Below, piece by piece: positions 1 to 12,149 of a stretch of DNA of 64,000 bases; position 1 is the first letter of the stretch, and each line of letters starts with the position of its first letter. A program made the translations under genes and the position numbers. The stretch is taken from the NCBI GenBank assembly GCA_026874595.1, contig CM049316.1, positions 36,465,339 to 36,529,338 on the forward strand, in the 5' to 3' direction. The DNA is from Sipunculus nudus. Lineage: Eukaryota > Annelida > Sipuncula > Golfingiida > Sipunculidae. The notes beneath the pieces were generated by a model. It did no database searches. It was not told where the DNA came from and saw nothing but the letters and a program-made list of their open reading frames with translations.

Positions 1-479
1 TCGAGCTATTTCAACCCTTCCATACACTGTCAGTGTACGAGTTTTCCATACATTCAAAGTTTTCTTAATTCTTTCTTTTATTCTTGTGAAGTTTTGCTCC
101 ACAACCATATCTGAATCATAACAAAAGTATATACCCAAAATTCTTATGACATTTACAGTCAAATCTAACCATCTTCATTCTATGGGTTTATCCTGTCTGT
201 TTATATCTGTATCTAATTCCGGGTTTCGTAAAATTCCGCCCAGCGGTTACGGAGGAGTTCTCCGGACACCTACGCGGCGGCGGCGGCGTCCGACTGAAAA
301 CATAGTATCCGCAAAACTCTGTTTTGGCGGATACAATTAGGTTATTAGGTTTCTGCGAAATATACAGGAAAATATGCCTTTCAGAACCATGGAAGTCTGA
401 CTTATAATGGTCTAAGCAGTGCATATTTTTTCCTGAGATTTGATTCGCCCATTGGTCTTATGAATATCGCGGATGCTTT
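1..479. other. Non-coding start of window with a short hairpin
   Basis: No gene is recognisable here. A CGG triplet run lies at about 274-287. A hairpin lies at 305-334: GTATCCGC-AAAAC and GTTTT-GGCGGATAC pair around a TCT loop with one unpaired base. The GC-rich piece at 220-300 contrasts with the AT-rich flanks and may be a repeat fragment, but I cannot name a family. Confidence 0.4.
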
Positions 480-1200
480 TTAAAGTTGATGATCTTGACC
501 TTGAAGATCTAATCTACAGAAATATAGGATTTCTTGTGAACGCCAACACCCTTTGAAGTTTGACACACAAGTTGTTTCCACTTAAGTTCTTGTGGTTTGA
601 AAACAGGTGACCTTAACCTTTATCTTTAAGGTCGAATCTACAGAATTCTATGATTTTTGTGACCCCTGTAACTTCAGAAGTACTGAAGATTACCCCCTCA
701 AAATTTGACACACAAGTTGCTTCCATAATGTTCTCGGATCAGTTGAAGAGGTGGTGACCTTGAACTCAAGGTCAAGTTGTGGAATTCTAGTATTATCATG
801 GTCCCTATAAATTCTGAAGTAGTAAAGATTTTCCCCTCGAATTTGATACATCATTTGTTTCTGCCATGTTCTCGGATGAGTTTTAAAACTGTTGACTTTG
901 TCTTTAATCTTCAAGTTCAGCTCGCAAAATTCTAGAATTATTCCCTATAACCTTTGAAGTACTGCATATTCTTGTACGATTTGACACACCAGCTGTTTCT
1001 TACATGTTTTAAGATGAGTTCTAAAACTTATGACCTTGACCTTCAAGGTGAAATACGTGGAAAACTAGGATCATTGTTACTCTGAAATGTTCATCTACTG
1101 AAGATAAACCCCTATTAATTTGACACAATTTGTTTCCACAATGCTCCTTGACAAGGCTAAAAACTGGTGACCTTGAACTAAAATATTTTTACCCTGATAA
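480..1200. repeat. Degenerate ~140-bp tandem repeat, about six units
   Basis: The phrase 'aaaactggtgaccttgacc' or a close variant recurs near 484, 600, 745, 885, 1022 and 1160, a spacing of roughly 116-145 bp. Each unit also holds a 'ttctgaagtactgaagatt' phrase and a 'tttgacacacaagttgtttcc' phrase. One and a half more units of the same type lie at about 3160-3370. Units are clearly diverged, so this is an old array. No coding function is visible; the open frames inside are shadows of the repeat. Confidence 0.7.
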
Positions 1201-1500
1201 ATTTTTTAGCTCAGCTGACTGTATGTCAACTGAGGTATAGGAATGGCGCTTTGGACGGCCGTCCGGCCGTCCGTTAGCAGGGCACAAATCGTAACTGCTG
1301 GTCCTAGAAACTTCTAAGTGAACATCCAAGGAGGTCAATAAAAAATCTTCTTGGAAACCTGAAATTAGGTCACTGTGACCTATATCCGCCGAGCTATGGG
1401 GCTTGAAAGTGCCCCCAAGAATAATAAAAAATATATAATACAAAACCTCCAATATCTTGATAATTAATGCATGGATTGTCATGAAACTTGCCTTGAACAT
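1201..1500. repeat. Dispersed repeat starting with an AGCTCAGCTGAC hairpin
   Basis: It begins with 'tagctcagctgactgtatg', whose arms can pair with 'tcaactgaggtata', followed by a CCGT-rich stretch ('ggccgtccggccgtccg'). The same head plus CCGT run recurs at 3372-3475. Parts of its body ('cagggcacaaat', 'attaggtcactgtgacctat') have a weak counterpart at about 5965-6200. It looks like a non-autonomous dispersed element; the family was not identified with certainty. Confidence 0.5.
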
Positions 1501-1676
1501 TGACCATGACTAGTGTTGTCAGTTCCTGTATTTTTTGTTATGTTAACGAATATTTTTCTATTTTTTTTTACTATAAAATGACAACAATCATATCAGTTTC
1601 TCAGCTGTAATTACATCTAGTGTCCCAAAACCTGGTGTGTGTATGGATCACAAGTGGATGCCATATAATGATCACC

Positions 1677-1722
1677 CTGTCTGTCTGTCTGTTTGTCTGT
1701 CTGTCCATCCGTCCATCCACAC
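1677..1722. repeat. TGTC/CCAT microsatellite
   Basis: A run of CTGT/CTGTTTGT repeats grades into CCATCCGT repeats. It sits at the left edge of the ~285-bp array that follows. Confidence 0.8.
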
Positions 1723-1729
1723 ACATTTG

Positions 1730-3075
1730 TTTCCAGATGATAACTCCAGTTTGAATTGACATATGGATTTCAAACTTGACTTACGTATGGCCCACCACTA
1801 AAGCAAGAACCTATATGATTTTCGAGTCAGAAGGTCAAAGGTCAAGGTCACAGGACTCACTTATTTAAAAAGATTATGACTGCATTTTAAGCCAAGCTTT
1901 TAATCCCAAACTTTCCTTTTTGTGCATTTAGCTGACTTGCCAGTATGGGATGAGCATAAATGAATTTGGGGTAACATGGTCAAAGGTCAAGGTCATTCGG
2001 GCCATCTGTTCACAAATTAGTTTCCAGATGACAACTCAAGTTTAGTTTGACATATTGGTTTCAAACTTAACTTATATATGACTCGTCACTAAAGTAAGAA
2101 CCGTGTCGATTTTGGGTCCAACGGTCAAAGGTCAAGGTCACAGGACTCATTTCTTTAAAAAGAGTGCATATGCATTTGAAGCCAAACTGTTCATCCCAAA
2201 CCTTCCATTTTCAAGGTATTGCTAACCCGCCAAGAGGGGAAGGTTCTGTTCAATTTTTGGGTCATGAGGTCAAAGGTCAAGTCACAGTACCCACTTATTT
2301 AGAAAGATTGTGGATGCATTTTAAGCCAACATCCCAAACCTTCCATCTTGCGCATATAGCTGAGCTGCCTATAGGGGAAGAACCTTATTGATTTGGGGGC
2401 CACAAGATCAAAGGTCATGGTCACAGGGGCCCATCTGTCCACATATTTGTTCCTGGATGATAACTCAAGTTTGGATGGACATATTGGTTTCAATTTTGAC
2501 TTATATTAACCCACCAATAATGTAGGAACCCTTTTGATTTTGGGGTCATGAGGCCAAAGGTCAAGGTCACATGACCCACTTCTTTAAAAAGATTGTTGAT
2601 GTATTTTTAGCCAAACCTTCTGTCCAAAACCTATCAGATGTTGCTCAACTGCCAATAGTAACTTATGGATTTGGGGGTCAGAAGGTCAAAGGTCAAGGTC
2701 ATGGGGCCATCTATCCACATATTAGTTTCCAGATGATAACACCAGTTTGGTTTGAAATATTGGTTTCAAACTTGCCTAATAATGGCCTACCACTAAAGTA
2801 AGAAATGTTGATTCCGGGGTCATGAGATCAAAGGTCAAGGTCACAGGACCCACTACTTTAGAAAGATTGTGGATGCAATTTAAGCCAAACTTTTCATCTC
2901 AATCCTTCCATCAACGACATGTGGTGCACCTGCCAATGGGGGAAGTTTCCTTTTGATTTTGGGTCACTAGATCAAAGGTAAAGGTCATAGGGCCCATCCA
3001 TTCACAAATTAGTTTATGGATGATAACTCCAGTTTGGATAGACAGGCTGGCTTCAAACTGATCACAGGACCAATA
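1730..3075. repeat. ~285-bp tandem repeat rich in AGGTCA half-sites
   Basis: About four to five diverged units. Landmark 'aaggtcaaggtcacaggac' plus 'cttctttaaaaagattgtg' recurs near 1831, 2125, 2272, 2552 and 2830. A second landmark, 'ccatctgtccacatattag', recurs near 2005, 2430, 2705 and 3000. Each unit has two copies of a motif close to AGGTCAAAGGTCAAGGTCA, that is, AGGTCA half-sites in direct repeat. Spacing is about 280-294 bp with one 147-bp half unit (2125 to 2272). No coding content is supported. Confidence 0.75.
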
Positions 3076-3371
3076 TTTTGAAAAACCCTTTAAACATATA
3101 TCCTTATAGACAAATGCAGCTGAGCGTCGAGACCCATGGGTCCCTAGTTAAGTATTGTAGATTACAGACAAAATGTTTCAAAAAGTTCTCAGAGGACTGT
3201 CAAAGTTGTGACCTTGGCCTTTATATGCAAGGTCAAATCAGCCGAATTATATACTTCGTCTTTAGCTATTATGTGTGCAATAACTGTGAAAGGTTTATGT
3301 TTGACCCTCAAATTTGTCAACAGTTGTTTCCATTGAGTTCTCTGGTGAGTTCGAAAACTGGTGACCTTGTT
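3076..3371. repeat. Fragment of the ~140-bp tandem repeat
   Basis: The phrases 'gttgtgaccttggcctttat', 'tttgaccctcaaatttgtc' and 'gaaaactggtgaccttg' match units of the array at 480-1200. A 'gacccatgggtccct' motif at about 3130 recurs near 5250, suggesting further dispersed-repeat fragments. Confidence 0.55.
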
Positions 3372-3475
3372 TTTAGCTCAGCTGACTATAAGTCATCTGA
3401 GCTATAGTCGTGGTCCATTGTCCGTTGTCCGTCCGTCTGTCCGTCCGTCCGTCTGTCCGTCCGTCGGTAGATGTG
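3372..3475. repeat. AGCTCAGCTGACT hairpin followed by CCGT microsatellite
   Basis: AGCTCAGCTGACT and AGTCATCTGAGCT form a 13-nt inverted repeat with one mismatch and an ATA loop at about 3374-3402. A run of GTCCGTCCGTCTGTCC repeats follows to about 3470. This is the second copy of the head seen at 1204. Confidence 0.65.
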
Positions 3476-5220
3476 GCACGTTTTGAAACCGTAAGACCTA
3501 GGAATCCAAAATTCAGCATAAAGTTAGATGTCCCCAAGATCTCCTACCAAGCAGAAAACTGGGTCTTTGCGACGTCGTTCCTTTGAGAAATTAAGGAAAA
3601 ACCTCAATTTTTAATTAAAATCCTATTTTTACACTTCAGAACTGCCTAATATCAAAACCACTCATCTGTGTTTCCTAATATTTACCATAAATATTCCACT
3701 ATATAGTTCCTATGTACATGCGAAAAATTAAGTCTGTTAAGTATAAATTCTTTAAGTTATGGGCCCAAACATAATGGACTTTGTTAAAAATCAGGAAAAA
3801 TATTTACTCACTTAACATGAAAAATTTTGAAACTAGAGTCTATTTTCCCAAGTATATAACTATGTTTAATTAAGATTCAATTGTTTACCAAAAAGTAGAT
3901 CTGAATTTTGTAATTTTTTTTAGTTATTAGCATAACAATAAAATCAGTACCTTAAATTTTGCCCAACTTTGACCATGGTACTTTTTTCCTGTAAGTACCA
4001 TTGATTTAATTTTCACAGCATGTAAACATAAAAATTTATTTTGTTTAAATCTGAAATTTGAAAAAGAAAGCTTGAAAATTAAGCTAGTTATTGAGGCTCT
4101 ATTGTAGTCATTTGCTTTGATTACAGATTACAGATGGAGGGTCCCACTCCAGGTCACTGGAGTCAGCTATGCCAGCGTTTCTGATTTGTTACAGTCACTG
4201 GGGGAGATCCCCTGCTGTGACAGGTGTACAGTTATTCTCTCATATCACCACCCCAATCACCCCCCCCCCCCCCCCGCAAACCCAACCCACCAAGAGTTAT
4301 GCGGTAATTGTTATTGTTTTCACTGTATCTCCTTAATTGTAATGCTGTTTCCACTCTGATATGCAAAAACTTTCCTTGAAAAAGTAATTCAAGGTGTAAT
4401 CCAGAAGATGCAATTTTGTGTAATGTAGCATTTTTAAAGAAATCAATTTTCTTTTAAATGATTTTAACAAATATAATTGAACCCATCAGTATGCTTAAAT
4501 TATTATAAAATATGAAGCACATTATGGATAAGTAAAGACACAATTAAAAATTGTGAAATCTAAATCAAGTATGACTTTTAGATATTTATTGTTTTGCAGA
4601 TTTAAAAGATATATTTTTATGGTAAAAAATAAATAAACATTTGTATGCATGATGTGGTGTTATCTGACAAGATTGAGATTTATGATGGTGCTATTGAGAA
4701 TTATGAATCAACTTATATATATATGTTATATTGGAAATGTATAGAAATATAAACTTAAATTTAAAAAAAATTGATGTGATAAAAAATGAGGATTTAATAC
4801 AAACATTTGTTCATTATTTTCCTGCCTCAGCAGAATTTGAGATCAGGCTTTGTTTGCCCTGTTTTATGTTGTTAATTAGTTATATTTCAACTGTATACAT
4901 TTCATAAAAAAATAAATATATATTTAATAATATATATTATACAAAAAAATAGATTCAATTGAATAAATGTGTAAACTACTGAAATGTCAACAGTTAATCA
5001 AAAAGCCAACTAATGATCATGGTAAAAGTACAGATCATTTGTTTACAAACTGCTCACATGCTTCAGTTTCAACATTAGGAAACACATGGTCAGGTCAAAA
5101 AATATTATTTGCAACAATTTCTTGCTCATCAATACAAACCAATCATATAAACCAACAATGGCCTATATTACCTCTTCCTCTTACACTTTCTCTCCATTTG
5201 ATATTATTTTAGATTTTTAC
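3476..5220. other. AT-rich DNA without recognisable gene
   Basis: About 1.7 kb of AT-rich sequence with stop codons in all frames and no open frame worth keeping. A poly-C run occupies about 4259-4275. I see no splice-bounded exon, RNA gene or repeat family I can name. Confidence 0.5.
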
Positions 5221-6770
5221 CTTCATGGTTCATGTCAACTGAGCATAGTGACCCATGGGTCCCTTGTTTTTTGTCTTGTGTAATCTGCATGAACCAGTCA
5301 TGTTTGGATTCATTCTTCATATATGTGTGACGAGTCACATAAGGAAGAACCCTGTCGACTTTGTGTCAGAAGGTCAAAGGTCAAGATAAAATCAGAAGTT
5401 TATATCAATATGATTTTTAGATGATAGTCTATAATGGCATTCTACCTTCGCCTTGTTTAGAACATCAAATAACAGCGGTCATATCAACTTCTCAGGTGAT
5501 GTTTGGTCTAGTGCTTAGCCTAGTATGTTTTTCCTTTTAAATGATCACTTTTCTTCAGGTGATAATGACTCTTTGCACCACCTGTGTTTATTGTCTTTTT
5601 CACACATTACCTGTAATTTTGAGACTTCAAGATTATAGGAATTAGGCAAAAAAAAGTAAAAGGTATGGTTCTCAGGCACCGCCCGCATCAATTTTAAACC
5701 CCCGCATCAAAAATTTTTATTTTGATTTTTAATAGAAACTTAAAAATTATGAGCTGCAGCCGCCCGGACATTTTTTTCAAGAAGATAAAATCATACAACT
5801 TCCTTTGTTATGTAGTGCTTTTACTTGTTTGCAAAATAAATCTGTTATTTTTATGCTTTTCCCTTATCATTTGACATTTTTATCGAAACATACCAAAAAT
5901 TTACATATAAAAAAACCGCCCGCCCGCATTGATTTCTGAAAAAAGTGTCTGAGAACCACACCTTTTTTTAATTTTGGCCTGAGGCCAGTTTTCCAACTTC
6001 TGGAACTTTGATGTACTTCAGGGCACAAATTGGGATCATTGGACATTGAAACTCCTCGCTTTATATCCAGGGCGGTCTTTGAAACCTTAAATAAGGTCAT
6101 GGTGAGCTATATTCTGAGAGCTACATGCCGAAAACATCATTTTCACCATGGAAACCTACAGTGAACGTTTACTCATGACAAGTCTTGTCAATTTACACAG
6201 AGTGACCTCAACTGAAGTGTCAACCTCCACATGGTCACCATGACCTTATTTACATAAGGTACAGACGAATGTAGAGTGCTCTGAGGACAGCCAGTACCAA
6301 ACCAATAATTACATCTAGTGTCATAGTCAGTACCAGCACGCCAGTCCTCTAAGCGTCTTGACCCATTGGTCACATGTTTTTCAGTTATGAAAATATTTTC
6401 ACCTTTTGAATCCAATACATCATAGAAGTGTATCAACAATTTTGTAATTTTAGGAACAAAGCCGGGACGTGGTATATACAGAGTTAAACACGCCAAAATA
6501 AAAACAATATTAGATTGCTTGTTTAAAAGTTTTCATAATTTTTTTATGTCAATTTTCATATAAAAAGCTGAAAATAATTTGCAGACACTTAACTAGCTAT
6601 ACGAATTATCTCATTCTCACTATAAAGATTCATTCGAACATATGGCCTTCTTTCCCCGTGCACCACTTCCCTAAAAAAAATTTTCAAAGTATTGGCAGTT
6701 AATTTAAAAATAAACTTTAAACGGTCAGTACCAGCAGTCCAGAAAAAATGTGGAACGGGCTACATTTTAA
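5221..6770. other. Dispersed-repeat fragments, no gene
   Basis: An AAGGTCAAAGGTCAAG motif at about 5370 matches the 285-bp array. The stretch 5965-6200 ('cagggcacaaat', 'aataaggtcatggtgagctat') resembles the body of the repeat at 1201-1500. The remainder is AT-rich with no coding signal. Confidence 0.45.
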
Positions 6771-7190
6771 CTTGCGTTCACACAGTGCCGGACCAAGTGA
6801 TAATGCAGAGCGCGCTCCCTGTCAATTTAGGCCTCATTGCACTTGATCATGCCTAGAATCTGCATTGCGTTTACACGCAGATTAATACTGCAGTCTAGCG
6901 CGGTCTAGATTGGATTCCCCATTGCGCGCATGGCTAAATCCTAGTCACATGACGGCCGAGTCTTGCTGGAGCGCGCTGTATAGGTAGCGCGCTCAACTTC
7001 TGTTTACACACGTTCGAAGCACAAATGTAGGCCGCGCCAGAAGCGTCTGCCAAGGTGCCAGAATGTAGAACTGACTCAAACCGGTGGTCAAAATGTAGTG
7101 CGCTCCAGACCAAAAATCCTCGAAATCTGGCGCGTATTGGGGACTTGGCGCGAGTTAAACGATGTAGAGCGCTCCAAAAAAAAAAAAGTG
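6771..7190. other. CpG-rich patch with repeated AGCGCGCT-like motifs
   Basis: This 420-bp stretch is visibly richer in CpG than its surroundings. 'gagcgcgctcc', 'tctagcgcggtctag', 'gagcgcgctgt', 'tagcgcgctca', 'agtgcgctcc' and 'gagcgctcc' recur, along with 'gcgttcacac', 'gcgtttacac' and 'tgtttacacac'. The motifs are near-palindromic and occur in both directions, which fits a fold-back transposable element better than a gene promoter. Neither frame gives a convincing protein. Confidence 0.45.
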
Positions 7191-7254
7191 TGTAAATGGG
7201 GCTTATGTGTACTGCCCTTGAAAAATGCACTCGACTTTGAGGGAAGATCGCTAA

Positions 7255-7365
7255 ACCTGTTGGAAGCCGACGAAGAAAACTTTTACCACTCCTTGCCTGA
7301 GATTAGACTTGCGACCTCCCGGTTTTGACCCCTTTGCTCCATCCGTAAACCACCTAAGTCAGTCA
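7255..7365 (-). repeat. Possible tRNA-derived SINE head, degenerate
   Basis: On the minus strand a 'ggatggagcaaaggggtc' phrase is followed by 'cgggaggtcgcaagtc', resembling a tRNA-derived SINE head like the one at 34,376-34,447. The B-box is poor, so this may be only a fragment. Confidence 0.3.
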
Positions 7366-7969
7366 GAATTTCATTGAAAATTAAGAAAATGTAGGAAAGC
7401 TATGAAGGGAATAACCTTTTTCTTTCATTTATAGCAGGTAGTTGTGAAAAGGGAAGAGGTTAATTTTTCCATCGTTGAAAGACGGAAAGCCCTGGAGAGA
7501 AAAGGCGAGAGCTTTTTACCCCATGTTTCTCAAAGTACAGAAAGCTGTTGAGAGGGAAGTGTGCTGGAATTTTCCATCAATCAAGGCAGATAAATACTAT
7601 TCAGACAATTATTAAAATTGAAATTTTAAATTATTGACCAAACTATATATTGGTCTTGCCGGCCTAGTGATAGGCCTACTGAGGTGATAAAAGTTAAAGG
7701 GGGTAATATGAAAAACATGTTTTCTTTCATGTTTCCATATAAACGATAACCATCAAGGGGCATTTTTCATGTCAAAACGTTTAGTCGTAACAGCACTAAA
7801 AAGCTTGACCAAAGAGTTTACTTCAATAATATTCCGGCGGAATAGTTCCTATGAAGGTCTGCAGGTGACGCCACCTCACGGTCTCAGCGCAGTGCATGAT
7901 CTGACAAGAAATTGCTCCTCCGAGAAACCATCAACACGACGCCCATGTTCCATACGGTTGTTTGGTTTC

Positions 7970-8375
7970 ATATTCGCGAGGTTGAACAATTGAAATTGTG
8001 TTGTTTCGCGAGGGTTCCTTTTTCGCGATCTTATCATAACCTAAAATAACCAAAACCGTTATTTCATTATTAAGAATATTATAAGAATTAATTTAATAAA
8101 ACATGCTCAAAAACGTATCATCTGGACCGAGGCCCAAATCGAACGAGAAGAAATCTTAATTTAAAAGATTGGATATTATTTATATTAGTTATCTTTGGTT
8201 TACGGGTAACATACAAAATCTAGTGTTATTATTATTATTCATATTTATCCTTTATCATTCGACATGCCTTCGATGAATGAGTCACCTATTCAGAAAGGAT
8301 TTATTTAGCGATAATTTTCCTTCAGCAAATATCGTGAATTTGAAACCCTCGCGAATAAAAAGAAAACCATAGTGT
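7970..8375. repeat. CGCGA-type dispersed repeat
   Basis: The phrases 'ttcgcgagggttcc', 'tttttcgcgatctta' and, near 8340, 'gaatttgaaaccctcgcgaa' bracket an AT-rich core. On the minus strand the 8300-8365 part reads 'ttcgcgagggtttcaaattc', the same as 17,687-17,706 on the plus strand, with a shared cgctaaat downstream. The same family is therefore present in both orientations. Confidence 0.55.
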
Positions 8376-11270
8376 ACTCTGTGTCAAAACATATATTTCA
8401 CTAACAGCGACTAGGGTTGGCTGGCCAAGGGTCGCACATGGCGTCCATACGCTGACATCGCGCATCTCTTCCACCATCAGAGGTTGTTTTTGCTCGAAAC
8501 CACTCTCGTTTGTATGGGCCCTATGGGACGACTGGGACTTCTTTCAAACTTCAAAATTCAAATTTGTTATATTTCAAGGTAACACTCTCTGCTTACATTT
8601 CACATGCGAATGTGAATTATGCACAATTACAAAATATTCCGTGAAGTCTTTACCATAAAATAATCATGTTTATGTAATTTACCTTGAAACAATTTTCATC
8701 AAACACACTTCAATGGACTAATTGTCCTTTTCACTACATCTAAACATACGACGTACGCTGATGTATTTAGGAAACCCGGTGCATTGTGGGTGTCAGATTT
8801 TGACTCCAACAATCCCTAAACAACAGAGTCGTACTCTTATGAGTCCGAGTCTGCGCAGTGTGTTTTGAATCTGCCACGCCCTGATAGTGAGTATATACAC
8901 TGAAACTCCAAACCAAAGTTTTATGTATATTAAAGCAGGGACTGTTACCTCCACAAAAACAAAGAAATTTATCCCTTGTTCCTCATTTTCGGAACTGCTT
9001 TAAAGCGTGAGAAAAAAATAATCTTTGACATATACCAAATAACACTTATGAGATTTAAATTGTAAAAAAAAGTGAAAAATATGCTATACTTCACAATTAA
9101 TGGAAATGTGAAACTATTAGTGATAGATAGTTATTGTGATTGATAGTGGCCACTTTCTTTGAAATACAATTTTAACATATTATTTTTTAAGATTTTAAGC
9201 TTTCAAGGTATTGTATTTTTAAAATATTTTAATGTTTCATTGACTTGCTGATCGGACTGTGTAATCAATGAATACCGTTATGAAATAACAGAAATATATT
9301 TTTGGTTTTATATATTCTGAATGATAGTGTCATGTTTTGTTTACAGATGGCATCACCTTGAACCATTTACCCCGAACCATTTAATGACATTAGGACAACA
9401 AATTACACAAAGATTCCGGCTTACCAATCATTTCGAACCCTAGATAAGGTTACTGCATCAAATCCATTATCTTTGTTTATTGTTAATAAAGATATAAATT
9501 GAAGTTCCGTGAAAATAAAGGCATGCGATAAAGTTGTCAAAACTGGTAACACGCCGTGCATAGGAACAAGAACACATTCAGAAGACGGAAAACCGACTGC
9601 GTATTTTTTAGGTGTTCCTCGTTGTTATGACCCAGCAACGGAGACGATTACACACCTAGGACCCGCAGGTGTGATAGTTACCTGGCATAGGTGACGTAAG
9701 GATAAAAAAATTAAATGACAGAAAGGGAGTGCTACCCCGTTTTCACGTATTGCGAAATCGAAATGAAACCCGGCAAATGCACATGCCTAGGTTAAGAAAG
9801 AGATAAATCAACATGAAAAATGGAGGCGGTTAATTTCACACACAAATAACATAGGGCAAAAGCTCTGGACGCGTTCTTAGTACTTATTAAGAGAGATAGA
9901 TATTCATGCGGTGGTATACTGTCGGGGCAAAGTCTCAAAGCCATTTCTTAATTCATTTTTAATGTCACCTCCAAAGTTTATTTTACATGTTAAGTAAACA
10001 TTAAAAACTGAGAAAATTCATATATTTCTAAAGAGGGAACTAGACATTATTTTCTTTTGTCAAAACTCTCAAAACAAGTCTCATGTAAGGTTAACGGCAT
10101 CATGCGGAAACCAGGAGGTTTATCAAACTGCGATCTTTGTTTATATTTGTGTTTGCGTTTTGAACATTATTATGGAAACATACTGAACTGAATCTTAATT
10201 GAAAGTTGACAAGAGGCCTTTGACTTTTAGTTAAAGAAAGGCCCATTAAATATAAGATCAAAGGTTAATCTTTGAAATCTGACACCGATAACATGGTTTT
10301 TATTTATCTTAGATTTGGTTAAAAGATTTATTTTATAGAAGTTTCCCCACAAAGTCTGTCATTAAACCTTATCTCTAAGTCATTTGGGAGCGGATAATGA
10401 TCTCGTTTTAAGAAATAATTTCTATTTTTATTGTTCATCCTCGGTTCATTATTATCTTCCACATACTATTAAATCAACACCCTCTTCTTTGAGATATTTT
10501 AATTGGGTTCTTATAGGGTTAAACTTGGTTCACATATATTTTCAGCTCTTTGACGCACAAACAATTAGGACACCGTGCTAATGATTTCAAATCATCACCG
10601 GGACAAAATGGCGCAAGGGTCGCACTCGGATTATTATAACCCATAATTGATCAGTCATTAGCTTATATTAACCGGGACTGTAAAACCACCATGCAGACGT
10701 CATTCAGCCATAACGCTAGTTACAATTAGTGTTTTTATGAGGGAAAGATTGCGCTTATAGCGCTGTGATTAATACCATATATGGCCGCTATGAGAAAAAC
10801 AGGAAAATTAGCAGCACATAATTAGTGAGTTTATTTTTATGATTCTTGGTCTTTTGAGTATTAGAAGAAGGAATTATGATTCATAAGTTTCCGTCATTTG
10901 ATATCTTATATGAATACCCTAGTTTTCTCGGGGTTAATGGGTATAAAGCCAAAGCAGTTTCGTATCATTATACAACAAGAGGAAAGAAGTTTCTCATGGC
11001 ATTAGGCGATGCGTAGGAAGAAATCGATCCCTTTATATCGGGCGTACCCTATTTCTGTATCTTATTCAACTACCGATAAATGAAATTGCCCAACGAAATG
11101 TTAGGCCGTCAATTGTATTGATTAAGCTAATGCTTATTTAGAAAAAACAGGCTGTAATATATAACATAATTTGTAATGTGCATGCATTCTTCATATATTT
11201 TTTTTGTTCCACCAAGGGGTGAAAATAAATGCAAATTTGGCAATGGTTTTATAAATTTGACGGTCAGTTT

Positions 11271-11272
<2 letters not shown>
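8376..11272. other. No recognisable feature
   Basis: About 2.9 kb of ordinary AT-rich sequence with no recognisable exon, RNA gene or repeat family. A short frame at 9509-9694 resembles no family I know. Confidence 0.45.

Positions 11273-11313
<41 letters not shown>
11273..11313. repeat. (TA)n tract
   Basis: Perfect TA dinucleotide run. It lies directly beside solo LTR copy 1; the matching (TA)n on the far side suggests that the LTR split one tract. Confidence 0.95.
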
Positions 11314-11317
<4 letters not shown>

Positions 11318-11322
11318 TATAT

Positions 11323-12072
11323 TGTTACGGGATCTAATATCAACAGATCACGTATGCGTGATGAACATAAATTTTGTAATGGAGAAAAAAAAATCAGATT
11401 CTGTAGCACTAGGCAGCGTGAAATGTCTAGGGAAATGAATAAAGAAGTCAGTGGTTTTTTGTTAACAAATAACTATATTTTATTCTTTAAACAACCCTAA
11501 CATTTAAATACACCAAATCAATACAATACCACAGTACACCAACAGTATAACAGCAAATCAATATAATCACACAGCCTAATAAACAAAGTGCACAGTACCT
11601 GGTTACCACCACTGTCACAGAAAGTCCTTTAAAATGTATAAGCCGGATGAATAGTTCACACAAATTCTCTCGGAGAATAACAGTCCAATGTAAAGCTCTT
11701 GTAACAACCCAGAAAATAAACTGAAGACCAAATAAGATTCGTCACAAATCCAGAATAAAATCTGAAGAAAATCTATAGTTGCCGCACTTATCGTAATAGG
11801 TCCCACAAACTGACATACACGCTTCTGTGTCCACTCGAATATTCTCTCACCTCTCTCTCGGCTCTAAAACACAGCCCCCTATTTATAACTTCTCACCTCC
11901 AGCCGAGAACCTTCCATTGCTCGAAAAAGCTAAAGAATCTAACACAGTACACACGTTCAAAGAACATCCTAGAACAAAGAACGCTGTGTGTCTAGGGTTC
12001 AATCAATGTGGATTAAACCGAGCCTGCAACATCCGGCCAGGCGAGGCCGCTACAACACGAGCACCTGAAACA
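11323..12072 (-). mobile_element. Solo LTR, copy 1 of a five-member family
   Basis: On the minus strand the element starts TGTTTCAGGTG and ends CCCGTAACA, keeping the TG...CA ends of an LTR. A TATA box (TTATAAAT on the minus strand) lies at about 11,882-11,889, followed by a phrase shared by the family ('gggggctgtgttttagagcc'). It is 750 bp long and flanked by ATAT on both sides, which is uninformative because it sits in (TA)n. There is no second LTR or internal region at either side, so it is a solo LTR left by recombination. Open frames across it are shadows. Confidence 0.85.
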
Positions 12073-12077
12073 ATATA

Positions 12078-12146
<69 letters not shown>
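12073..12146. repeat. (TA)n tract
   Basis: TA run with one TTA interruption near its left end; right-hand partner of the tract at 11,273-11,313, on the other side of solo LTR copy 1. Confidence 0.95.
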
Positions 12147-12149
<3 letters not shown>

